From JAUIKM01 sp964445695 (GTDB taxonomy: Bacteria > Bacteroidota > Ignavibacteria > Kapaibacteriales > UBA7675), in assembly GCA_964445695.1 (NCBI GenBank), contig CAYULF010000005.1:62001-126000 (forward strand): DNA of 64,000 nucleotides. The letters are read 5' to 3'. The position numbers and the translations under genes are program-made. Of the stretch, positions 27,806 through 36,535 are shown piece after piece. Below the pieces are notes generated by a model. It saw only the letters and a program-made list of their open reading frames with translations, was not told the origin of the DNA and ran no database searches. Positions within the stretch are counted from its first letter, which is position 1; every line of letters begins with the position of its first letter.

Positions 27806-28345
27806 GAGACAGGTTCCTTACTTGCAGACCACAGCCGGTTGAGCACGCCGGGAATGACGATTCAGCTGCTCCCGATTGTAGCGGGCCAAGCAAAAAAATC
27901 AGTCAAAGAGTAGAGCCGAAACGAAGGCAAAAGACGCAGATGGACCGGCAGGGCGCTCCGCTTAAAAGCCGAAGGGGGGCGGAAGATTTGCGCGCGATGT
28001 CTATTTTAGGGAACAAAAAAACGAGAGAGCCGGTGCGGACGGCTACTCTCGTTTTGCGCCTTGCGGCACAGACTAAACCGGGCTTTTACAGTTTGTCTTG
28101 CCGAACGCCTGCGGAACGTGCGGCAAGAATAATCAAACCTGATTGCGTCGCTTGGTTGCAGCTGCATACTGAATATTTACTGAGTGCGGCGGAGCGCGGC
28201 GGGAACGTTATGGGCGTTCCTTGCGCAGGGCGGCGGGCCCCCGATCGAAAGGAGCAGGGGCGCCGGACTGACCGGTGAAGGCATTCTCTCCAAACCACAT
28301 CGGCGCTGCCACAACGCGTGCGCCGAGGAACACAGGGCATTGTTT
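27806..28345. other. Gene-free 540-base stretch with a strong hairpin
   Basis: Promoter region of the DUF4197 gene on the left and leader of the FG-GAP gene on the right. A 40-base hairpin at 28017-28056 (AAAACGAGAG with CTCTCGTTTT, plus inner AGCCG/CGGCT) has A and T flanks, so it could terminate transcription from either side. The open frame 27940-28278 that crosses it shows no coding character. Confidence 0.6.
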
Positions 28346-30319
28346 ATGCAAAGATTTTTACTGGGACTTTCAATAGCGGCATGTGCATTGGCGGCGGCGT
28401 ATCCGGCGTCGGCGCAGGACGAAAGCTGGATGACGGACGTGACGGCGGACGTTGGCCTGGCGGACACGCGCGGCTTCCGCATTTTTGTGGCGGACCTGAA
28501 CGGCGACTTTTATCCGGACCTGATCCTGCACGACGGGCGGATCATGCAGAACAACCAGATCAGGGTTTTCATGAACGTGCTGAAACCGGGCGCATGGACG
28601 CACCACGACCGCACGTTTGTCGACTTCACGGAAGAGTCCAACATCAACGTCGGCCGCGTGGCCGGACTTGACGGTCGCCAAACCGAATTGCTGACTTTTG
28701 CCGACCTGGACAACGACGGCGACCTGGACGCGGCCTCGGGCATGTGGTACTGGGACTCCAACGAATACGACGATGTGGGCCACCGCCACGAGATCCTGTT
28801 GAACGACGGGACCGGGCGTTTTACGCTGGTGGAAGAGAGCGGCCTGCCGGGCATCGGCCTGGTGCCGGCGACGCAGATGGCCTGGCTGGACTTCGACATG
28901 GACGGCGTGCTGGACCTCTACGTCGCGACGTTTTCGCCGAATCACGCGCTGGGTATTTTCCACAACGACCTGCTGTTGCGCGGCGACGGCACGGGCAAGT
29001 TCACTGACATATCCTTTCCGGCAGGCCTGGGCGACGAATCGTGGCCGAATTACGGCGGCAACGTGACGGACTGGAACAACGACGGCTGGCCCGACCTGAT
29101 TTCCTCGCCTTACTGTCGCAACAGCGGCAACCTGTGGCGCAACAACGGCGACGGCACGTTTACGGAGGCCAGCGCGGAGGCGAACTACAGCGCGCAGCAC
29201 ATGCAGGGCGACAACGGCCAGACGATGTGTCAGTGGGAAGCGCTTCCGGCGGACTTTGACAACGACGGCGACATGGACCTGGCGCAGATTCTGGTGCACG
29301 GCGGCCTGGGCAATATCGAGGGCCGCACGACGCTGGCGGTCAACGGCGGCGCGGAGACGGGCTATCGCTACGAGTGGGAACGCGAGCGCCTGCGTCGCAA
29401 GATGCCCGCCAGCACACACCTGGGCGACCAGGACGCGGTGTGGTTCGACCTGGAGAACGACGGCCTGCTGGATCTGGTGGTCTCGCAGTCGGTCTACATT
29501 CAGCAGACGGACCGCATGTACATTTTCAACCAGAACGAAGACCACACGTTCGACGACATCACCGGCGCGCTGGGGCTGATCACGGAGATCCAGAGCACAC
29601 ATGCGATGGAGCCGATCGACTTTGACCTGGACGGCGACGACGACCTGCTGATAGCGAAGTGGCGTCGCGGAACCTGGGAGCCGGAGAACCGCGACCGGGT
29701 GGTGATGTTGCGCAACGACGTGGCGCACAAAAACAACTGGATTGCGGTGGGTCTGCAGCCGAAAAACGAGGGGACAAACCGCTCGGCCATCGGCGCGCGC
29801 ATAGCTGTGCACACGGGAGATCGCACGCAGATACGCGACATCCAGGCGGGGCGCGGTCACTTCGGCGGCCAGCAGCCTTTTATTCGCAACTTTGGTCTGG
29901 GCAGCGCCACGGCTGTCGACTCGATTGTTGTGCGCTGGCCGCACGCGGGTTTCCCGACGACGACGGTTATTGATCCGCCGATCAACGAAATTGCGATTAT
30001 CACGGAAGACGGCTACGACAGGACGATCACGAGCGTGAACGGCGAAGAGTTTGCTACGGACGAAGCTGTGTTAAACATTTATCCGAACCCTGCGGCGGGC
30101 AGTTGTCGCATCGGCATTCCGGCTTCGCTGAAGGGCGAGCGTCTGGAGCTGCGCGTGACGGACATGCTGGGGCGCACGCTGCTGACGCTGCGTCCGGCGC
30201 ATGCCGCGCGTGAGTTTGTGTTAAACACGGCGCAGCTGCCGGCGGGCATGTACCACGTGCAGCTTGTCAGCGGCGGCGGCGCTACGGCGGCGGGACGTCT
30301 GGTTGTGCGCGGCGAGTAA
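28346..30319 (+). CDS. FG-GAP/VCBS repeat T9SS-secreted protein with ASPIC/UnbV domain
   Basis: 657 residues from ATG 28346, which gives a proper signal peptide ending 'YPASAQ'; the open frame upstream of it is not translated sense. Repeated calcium-binding-type loops of VCBS/FG-GAP repeats: 'VADLNGDFYPDLI', 'FADLDNDGDLDAASG', 'WLDFDMDGVLDLYVA', 'PADFDNDGDMDLA', 'PIDFDLDGDDDLLIA'. About 500-590 is an ASPIC/UnbV domain ('SAIGARIAVHTGDR', 'GRGHFGGQQP', 'VVRWPHAG'). Ends with a T9SS sorting domain ('IYPNPAAGS', 'LRVTDMLGRTLL', 'LPAGMYHVQL'). The last 13 codons and terminator are duplicated at 40395. Confidence 0.9.
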   Translation: MQRFLLGLSIAACALAAAYPASAQDESWMTDVTADVGLADTRGFRIFVADLNGDFYPDLILHDGRIMQNNQIRVFMNVLKPGAWTHHDRTFVDFTEESNINVGRVAGLDGRQTELLTFADLDNDGDLDAASGMWYWDSNEYDDVGHRHEILLNDGTGRFTLVEESGLPGIGLVPATQMAWLDFDMDGVLDLYVATFSPNHALGIFHNDLLLRGDGTGKFTDISFPAGLGDESWPNYGGNVTDWNNDGWPDLISSPYCRNSGNLWRNNGDGTFTEASAEANYSAQHMQGDNGQTMCQWEALPADFDNDGDMDLAQILVHGGLGNIEGRTTLAVNGGAETGYRYEWERERLRRKMPASTHLGDQDAVWFDLENDGLLDLVVSQSVYIQQTDRMYIFNQNEDHTFDDITGALGLITEIQSTHAMEPIDFDLDGDDDLLIAKWRRGTWEPENRDRVVMLRNDVAHKNNWIAVGLQPKNEGTNRSAIGARIAVHTGDRTQIRDIQAGRGHFGGQQPFIRNFGLGSATAVDSIVVRWPHAGFPTTTVIDPPINEIAIITEDGYDRTITSVNGEEFATDEAVLNIYPNPAAGSCRIGIPASLKGERLELRVTDMLGRTLLTLRPAHAAREFVLNTAQLPAGMYHVQLVSGGGATAAGRLVVRGE

Positions 30320-30390
30320 ACGCGTGTGATGTGAAGAGTTAAACAGAACAAACCCGTCCGGTGCTGCGCGCCGGGCGGGTTTGTTGTTGG
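30281..30390 (+). repeat. Duplicated gene tail plus terminator, copy 1
   Basis: The last codons of the FG-GAP gene (ATAAGRLVVRGE), 30 bases of spacer and the terminator recur at 40395-40504 with only a few base changes. This copy is attached to the intact gene. Confidence 0.85.
30350..30385 (+). terminator. Terminator of the FG-GAP gene
   Basis: AAACCCGTCCGG at 30350-30361 with CCGGGCGGGTTT at 30371-30382, then GTTGTT. Strong GC stem. Confidence 0.75.
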
Positions 30391-30835
30391 GGGGCGCTTT
30401 AGTGAAATTTCACCAGGCGTTTTCGACTCAAAAGTGAAGTGACGTCGTGGCCGTGCCGTACCTCAATTCGACTGATACTCTGACTGATTTTGGATGCAAA
30501 GAATATCACCTGTAGGAAAACTTACCCGACCCATAAACTTATCTTGGATAATTATCCTAATTGATATAACTTGGCGGTGATTGCTCCCCAGCATGCTCTT
30601 CGGCCGCCTGTACCAATTCGAAGCAGGCGTCCACCAAGGAACTCTCAACGTTGCACCGACCAGTGATTTAACGTCCCACATTCAAAATCACAGACGGTGT
30701 CGCTGCTATACGGTGGCGACTGTGATCGACGTATCGTAGTTAAAGGTGAAACGACCGCCGCGGAATCAGTTTGACGACAATTTCCACGGACGGCCGATCA
30801 CCGTATCAACAATACAGTGTTAAAGGTATGACTTT
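30391..30835. other. Gene-free stretch before the SprB-like gene
   Basis: About 445 bases, more A+T-rich than the genes on either side. I see no reading frame with family resemblance, no repeat and no clear RNA. It should contain the promoter of the gene at 30836. Confidence 0.5.
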
Positions 30836-32569
30836 ATGTTTTTTCAAAGCAAACGCTCGGCGAATTTTTCGCCCGGACACCTCGCCATGTTCTGCCTTGT
30901 CCTGGCCCTGCTCGGCCCGCCAACGACGATTACCGTCACGTCTCAAACCTGTACGCCGCCGACGGTCACGGTGCTGGAAATTTTTCCCAGTACCGTCGAA
31001 AATTGCTACAAGGACGCCGGTGCGCGTATGCGTATCGACGCCGCAGCGGACAAGCTGCCCGTCAGTTGGAAGTTTATTGCCGGCTGGGAAAGCCTCGATC
31101 TTAAAGAGCCACAATACGTGTATTCGTCCGGGACCGAAATTGAAGTCCACGGTTACTGTCCTGGCGGCCACTTCATTGAAGTCTGCGACGCGGACGGCTG
31201 CTGCGACACCGTGGCGATCGAGCTGGACGAAGGAACCTACTGCATCGGCTTTAATCTCGAATGTGTCGGTAATATCTGCCACAACGAGTTTAAAGCCCGT
31301 GTAAGCGGCTGGGGCGGCGCGGGCGGTCTGACCATAACCTGGGAACTGGATGGCGAGGTGGTCCATTCGTCCGGTTTCGAAGACGTCATTTTGACCGACC
31401 GCGGCATGTATACCATCACGGCTACCGACGACAATGGCTGCAGCCATTCCTGGAATTATCTGATCGATTATGTCGATGTGGCTTCGGCCGAGGTCAAAGA
31501 CGTGAGCTGCGCGGGTCTGAACGACGGCAGCATCGATTTTACGCTGCAAGGCGGCCGGGCGGGCCTGTTTTCTGATACAGACTACCACACGAAGGTTGAG
31601 ACCGCAGATTCCGGCAAGACCGTGTACGGTTTTGCAACGGGTGTGCGCCGCTACGACAACCTTCCCGCCGGTAACTACCGCATCGTGATAACCGACGGCG
31701 TGCCGTATCAGATCGACAATTGGGGCGACACGATTCACAACCGCTGCAAGAACTGGTATTTCTTCACAATCGAGGAACCCGATCCGCTCGCAGTCGAAGC
31801 CGCAGTGACGGCCATTATTCCCTGCGGTGCGACAAGCGGCGGCGCGATTGAGATTGAGATTTCAGGCGGAACGCCGGAGTATCAAATAGTCTGGAAAGAC
31901 CGGTTTGGAACACAACTGTTTCCCGCCGATCCACTTAATCCGGTTGATCTTGAACCTGGTGACTATACCGCTACTGTGACCGACCAGCATGGATGTTCTG
32001 AATTGCTCACCATTGAAATTGAAGACCCGCTCAAAGATCCCCCCATTGAAATCACCTTCGACATCGTGGACTACGCCAGCAGCCAGTACGGCGTCGACTG
32101 CTGGGCGACAATCAAAGCGCTGGTCAGCGGCGGGGTTGAACCCTACACCTACGAGTGGTCGCACTATTCGTCCACCAGCTACGACTGGTTCACGAATGTG
32201 CCGCGGCCCAGCGGTCCGATTACCGTCACGGTAATTGATGCGCGCGGCTGCACGATGCAGGCGACCATCGACCTGGGCGCATGCCCGATCGAGGATGATG
32301 GGGACCACGATCGACCTGACGTCTTCATCCTTCCGAATCCCTCCGGCGGCGCGTTTACCCTGCGGCTCGATCTGAGCGCGCCCAAAGATGTTTCCTACAA
32401 CATCAGCGATCTTTATGGCTTTGAGATTCTGAATGTCGATCTGGGCTCGCTCGGTGCGGGTGTTTTCGACTTCCCGGTCGACATCGCCTCTGAACCGAAC
32501 GGGCAGTACTACCTGCAGGTCCTGAGCACGGGCAATACACCCAACACGGTCCTGGTGATGAAAGAATAA
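30836..32569 (+). CDS. SprB-repeat-like T9SS-secreted protein
   Basis: 577 residues. Atypical signal segment at 15-35 ('MFCLVLALLGPPTTITV'). Middle section has Ig/SprB-like repeats with the familiar pattern 'VSCAGLNDGSIDFTLQGG', 'LPAGNYRIVITDG', 'IPCGATSGGAIEIEISGG', 'LEPGDYTATVTDQHGCS' and 'VSGGVEPYTYEW', found in gliding adhesins and other Bacteroidota surface proteins. Ends with a T9SS sorting domain ('ILPNPSGGAFTLRL', 'ISDLYGFEIL', 'PNGQYYLQVL'). Paired cysteines suggest disulfides. Role as adhesin or matrix protein is inferred from the repeats only. Confidence 0.85.
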   Translation: MFFQSKRSANFSPGHLAMFCLVLALLGPPTTITVTSQTCTPPTVTVLEIFPSTVENCYKDAGARMRIDAAADKLPVSWKFIAGWESLDLKEPQYVYSSGTEIEVHGYCPGGHFIEVCDADGCCDTVAIELDEGTYCIGFNLECVGNICHNEFKARVSGWGGAGGLTITWELDGEVVHSSGFEDVILTDRGMYTITATDDNGCSHSWNYLIDYVDVASAEVKDVSCAGLNDGSIDFTLQGGRAGLFSDTDYHTKVETADSGKTVYGFATGVRRYDNLPAGNYRIVITDGVPYQIDNWGDTIHNRCKNWYFFTIEEPDPLAVEAAVTAIIPCGATSGGAIEIEISGGTPEYQIVWKDRFGTQLFPADPLNPVDLEPGDYTATVTDQHGCSELLTIEIEDPLKDPPIEITFDIVDYASSQYGVDCWATIKALVSGGVEPYTYEWSHYSSTSYDWFTNVPRPSGPITVTVIDARGCTMQATIDLGACPIEDDGDHDRPDVFILPNPSGGAFTLRLDLSAPKDVSYNISDLYGFEILNVDLGSLGAGVFDFPVDIASEPNGQYYLQVLSTGNTPNTVLVMKE

Positions 32570-32745
32570 AACCAAAAACCGGGCGCTTCCGACAGCCCGG
32601 TGTCGGTCCGCGGACCAGGGCTGTGTCCGCGGACCGTGTTGTCAGGCCCTTATCCCGGCACAATATGTGCTCGGCACAATGCAATGGAATCGCCTTTTGC
32701 CGAATATTGATGATATTGATTGATGCTGCGCCCCGAACATGTGCC

Positions 32746-35700
32746 ATGAAATACACACTCTCACAAATACTGACAGTTTTTCTCCTTGTCGCTATGCTCT
32801 GCGCCGAGTCGAGCGCGCAGTCCTGGGTCGATCGTCTGGGCAATCCTGTTCCGGCCGCCGCGAAACGTTTACCCGATCGCACGCTTGGTTCATCCGACTG
32901 CCGCGCCGGTTTCTTTGAGGTACAATTTGCTGATGAAGCGGGTCTTTTCAGCGCGCCCGGCGGGCTGGGAGAAGCGCGCTGCGCCGTGGTCTGCGCCGTG
33001 CTCTCGGATCTGTCGCAGTTGTTTGATCGACCGGCTAATGCCGGCACGGCGCGCATTCGTGTTGAAGCCTACGCCGATCCGGCCGACGATGCGGCGGCCT
33101 TTGCCTCGTCGGTCTACCAGGTTGATGGAACATCCAGCTCCGGACTGCTCGACGGCGCACTCTGGCAGGCGATCAATGCAAGCGGCGATCCCTATGCGGG
33201 TTGGAGCGACGCGCCCGACCATCATGCGCGCATCGTGATCAACTTTGCGCACGCCTTCAACCTCGATCCCGACGCCGTCGGTTTTGGCGATGTCGACCTC
33301 TATTCGGTTGTCCTGCACGAGATGCTGCACGCACTTGGCCTGGCCTCTTTCATCGGCACGGACGGCAACTCGGTACTCGCCGGAACCGCCTGGTTCACGC
33401 GCTACGACTCTTTTCTGCAGGCAAACTCCAATGCGGGCCTGACGCCACTTGTCGCGCAAATTGACGGTTGTTTCGAGCTGAAGCCCTCGTCGTACGATCG
33501 CGCATTGCTGCAGACGCCCTGTACAAAATCCGACGCGCGGGTCGTCTTTGCCGGTGCAAGTCTGCAGAACGCGGCCGTTTACACGCCGCAACCCTGGCGC
33601 GCGGGCGGCAGTCTGAGTCATTTTGATGAAGACTGCGCCACCGACGGTATGGGACGGGTCCTGCATCACGAAATCAGACCCGGTGAAATGAAACGCCTGC
33701 CGCATGCCGACGAGGTCGCCGCACTTTGCGACCTGGGCTATACGGTCAGCGGCGTCTACGGCGCGCCGGTTAATGCAACGCGCTTTCGCGACGACTATGC
33801 CGTCTGCGGCGGATTGCCCGCGGGCGTGAACGACCGGCCGTCGGGGCCTTTTGTATCGACAGAGCCTATAGTGCTGGGGTTCAACAATCTGGCCGCCAAC
33901 GATAGCAACATTGACAAGATTGCCTGTCTTGAAGTGCTCGGAACCAGCGGCGCACTGCTCTCTCAAACGGACTTAAACAACGGCGAGCAACTGATTGTTA
34001 GTCCCGATCCGGGTTTTCGCGGCACGATTGTGCTGCGCTACCTGCCGCAACGCGGTGGAATTAGTGGTAACATCACCTATGTGTTTATTGATGTGGAGTT
34101 TCCGGCCTTGCCGCCCTGCACGTGGCCAACAGCCAATTTGCTGTGTAATGGGGATTTTGAGAACTCCTTGACCAGTGGCTACCTGAATATCCCGGATAGA
34201 GGAACTTGCTTAAACGGATTGACAATTACTCAGGAGTGGCAACCAACATATTCTCCAGACCTTTACGAGAGAATTAAGGACAGCTCCGTATTCATTCGTG
34301 ACGATCAATTTGTTTTTAATGATTCAGATTCTCACAGATTTGGACCTGATTCGTGGGATAAGAATCCTGAGAATCGTTTCTATCTGTACGGAATCAGCGG
34401 ATCTGAAGGCGTGTTCCAGCCTATTGACCCGGCACAGTCACAACTCAACACGCAATTCCTTGTCAGGGCTAAGTGTTACCCAATCAGGTTTGGCAACTCA
34501 GAGCAGCCCTATGACATTCCTGAAGTTCGCGTCTATTTTGACTCAATCTCGTTTTGTGATGAAAACGATGTGTATCGCACCAGGCGTTTCAATGACCCTT
34601 ACATAAAGCTTGCCACCGGCATACCGCTCTTTGAGTGGTCGACAGCTGTGAGCGAACCGTTTACGCTGGATGCAAACGACAACTGGGTACTTTTTTTACC
34701 GCATGATCCGGTACGTAATCCGGACGCGTTTATTAACATGCTCCTCGACGACCTCGAATTTATTCCCCTGGCCGCTTACGTTCCGGCTCAGTTGAAAACC
34801 TTTGTAGACCAGATAAATGACTGCGCCGGCGCGCCGGTCGATGTCCAGGTACGCGTGTGCAAAGACTTCGAGGACAGCGATCTCAACTTTGAACTGAAAG
34901 CTCTGCTGCCGCCGGGCGTGCAGTACCTGAGCGGCGATTTTGACTTAAACAACGGCGAGCTGCTGGCGCGTCCGGCCGACCTGCAATTCGACAGTATCGG
35001 CTGCGGCTTTTTCAACATGCGTGTCGCCGTCGATCCTGCATTGGCCGACGGTCTTCCGCACTACATCAACATCGTGCGGCGCGGAGCGGAGGAATTTGTG
35101 CTGGCCGCCGCCGAACTTCGGCCGCGTCGTTCCGGTCTGCGATTGCGCCAGGATATAAACGCCTGCCGCAACAACGGGCTGTTGTATGCGCTCGACTTGT
35201 CGAATACCAGTCTTGCGCCGCTGCCTGGTTTTGAGCTGCGCATTACGTGCACGCCGCCCCTGGCGGCTCCGCCAACGCAAGTATTCGTAAACGGCGCATC
35301 CTGGACCGACTTCAGCGCGGATGCGACCGGAATCGTGTTAAACAACCTTTCGCTGCAAGGCGCTTCGCCGACCGGTGATCCGCCGCGCCCGCGCCTAGAA
35401 GTACGATTAAATGCGCCGCTTCTGCCGTCGACACAATCAGTCGAAATAAGCGCCGAAGTTGTGCCGCCCTCCGGCTGTGCCCGCAGTTCGACCAACAACG
35501 TATCGGTCGTGGAAAACAGCGTCGATCTGGGCGGTGACGTCCTGCTCTGCGATACGCCGCTCCAGCTCGGCGTAACCGATGTGTACAGTTCCTACCAATG
35601 GTCGAATGGAGCGGCGACGCCGACGATCGAGTTAAACAACTCCACGCCTGAAGGAATCCTGACACTCTCGGCTATTGATGCCGGCGGATGTGAACACCGG

Positions 35701-36393
35701 GATGCCGTGCTCGTCGAGCAGGCCGAACGCATTCAATTGGTAGTTGAACCGGCGGCCGTGTCCGCCGATCCGGGCGAAACCTTCCGCGCGACAGTTAAAC
35801 AACATATGCCTGCGCCGTCCGGCCAAGCGCGCAGTTTCAGCCTCACGCTGCGCTACGACCAGACCATGTTGGAGCTTTTGAGTCCGGCCGCGCCGCGTAC
35901 CGTGGTCGCCGGTGCACGCCGATTCGCCGAACACGAGTTGCGCGGCCTGCGCCAAGCCGGATATGACGGCGAAACGCTGCTGGAGCTGGAATTTATGGCG
36001 CTCCTGGGGGACACGGCCCAAAGCAGGGTAGAAGTGTTCGACTTCACGCTTGACGAGTGTTTAACAGCGGGACGTATCGCCCTTGAGTTCACGGCCTCGG
36101 ATGTCTGCGCCGCCGATCACAGACAGATTGTTTTGGGTGCGCCCTTGACGTTTGGAGTTGTTCAGGTCGATGGCGGCACAGTGCGCGTTTCAGTCAACGC
36201 GCCGTACCAAATGCAGGCGCGCATCGTGCTCAGCGATGTGCTCGGCCGCCGGGTTGCGACCGTGTTCAGTGGTGAACTTGAGCCCGGTGTGAGAGAATTT
36301 AACCTCCGTGACATTAAGCTGTCGCCGGGGCTGTATTTCTGCAGTCTGCACGGCGCGGTGGGCGTATGGACGGAAGTGCTGAGAGTGGATTAA
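32746..36393 (+). CDS. T9SS-secreted zinc metalloprotease, multidomain
   Basis: 1215 residues from ATG 32746 (signal peptide ends 'SSAQ'; the open frame upstream is not coding). The N-terminal 370 residues form a protease-like domain with HExxH: H191, E192, H195 in 'VVLHEMLHALGLAS'. The metzincin third ligand position is Ser, so the third zinc ligand may be H292 in 'GSLSHFDED', a layout I associate with predicted surface proteases of this type. Then a Gly-Ser-like module with 'NLLCNGDFENS' (from about 460) in locally AT-rich DNA, Ig-like domains, a cohesin-like domain (about 1020-1140) and a T9SS-type tail ('IVLSDVLGRRVA', 'LSPGLYFCSL'). Its 5' end is copied at 36402. Confidence 0.82.
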   Translation: MKYTLSQILTVFLLVAMLCAESSAQSWVDRLGNPVPAAAKRLPDRTLGSSDCRAGFFEVQFADEAGLFSAPGGLGEARCAVVCAVLSDLSQLFDRPANAGTARIRVEAYADPADDAAAFASSVYQVDGTSSSGLLDGALWQAINASGDPYAGWSDAPDHHARIVINFAHAFNLDPDAVGFGDVDLYSVVLHEMLHALGLASFIGTDGNSVLAGTAWFTRYDSFLQANSNAGLTPLVAQIDGCFELKPSSYDRALLQTPCTKSDARVVFAGASLQNAAVYTPQPWRAGGSLSHFDEDCATDGMGRVLHHEIRPGEMKRLPHADEVAALCDLGYTVSGVYGAPVNATRFRDDYAVCGGLPAGVNDRPSGPFVSTEPIVLGFNNLAANDSNIDKIACLEVLGTSGALLSQTDLNNGEQLIVSPDPGFRGTIVLRYLPQRGGISGNITYVFIDVEFPALPPCTWPTANLLCNGDFENSLTSGYLNIPDRGTCLNGLTITQEWQPTYSPDLYERIKDSSVFIRDDQFVFNDSDSHRFGPDSWDKNPENRFYLYGISGSEGVFQPIDPAQSQLNTQFLVRAKCYPIRFGNSEQPYDIPEVRVYFDSISFCDENDVYRTRRFNDPYIKLATGIPLFEWSTAVSEPFTLDANDNWVLFLPHDPVRNPDAFINMLLDDLEFIPLAAYVPAQLKTFVDQINDCAGAPVDVQVRVCKDFEDSDLNFELKALLPPGVQYLSGDFDLNNGELLARPADLQFDSIGCGFFNMRVAVDPALADGLPHYINIVRRGAEEFVLAAAELRPRRSGLRLRQDINACRNNGLLYALDLSNTSLAPLPGFELRITCTPPLAAPPTQVFVNGASWTDFSADATGIVLNNLSLQGASPTGDPPRPRLEVRLNAPLLPSTQSVEISAEVVPPSGCARSSTNNVSVVENSVDLGGDVLLCDTPLQLGVTDVYSSYQWSNGAATPTIELNNSTPEGILTLSAIDAGGCEHRDAVLVEQAERIQLVVEPAAVSADPGETFRATVKQHMPAPSGQARSFSLTLRYDQTMLELLSPAAPRTVVAGARRFAEHELRGLRQAGYDGETLLELEFMALLGDTAQSRVEVFDFTLDECLTAGRIALEFTASDVCAADHRQIVLGAPLTFGVVQVDGGTVRVSVNAPYQMQARIVLSDVLGRRVATVFSGELEPGVREFNLRDIKLSPGLYFCSLHGAVGVWTEVLRVD

Positions 36394-36401
36394 TCTTACC
36401 G

Positions 36402-36528
36402 ATGTTAAACACATATCAGGCAGCCGCGAAAATACTGACAGTTTTTCTCCTTGCCGTTCTGCTGTGCGCCGATTCCAGTGCGTAATCCTGGGTTGACCGG
36501 ATGGGCGAGACGCTCCGGCCGCCGCGCC
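36402..36528 (+). pseudogene. Broken copy of the metalloprotease signal-peptide region
   Basis: Reads M-L-N-T-Y-Q... then 'ILTVFLLAVLLCADSSA', matching 'ILTVFLLVAMLCAESSA' of the gene at 32746. The CAG codon for the first mature residue is TAA here. Similarity goes on past the stop (SWVDRMGE against SWVDRLGN) up to a CCGGCCGCCGCG word near 36517-36526, where the RHS sequence begins in another frame. A recombination scar, probably untranslated beyond 27 codons. Confidence 0.8.
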
Positions 36529-36535
36529 TTTTCTG

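Noticed and set aside
27940..28278. 112-codon frame before the FG-GAP gene
   Set aside because: Runs through a strong terminator-like hairpin, no ribosome-binding site, no recognisable domain.
32623..32745. Upstream extension of the metalloprotease gene
   Set aside because: The signal peptide starts at ATG 32746, and the duplicated copy at 36402 also aligns only from there.
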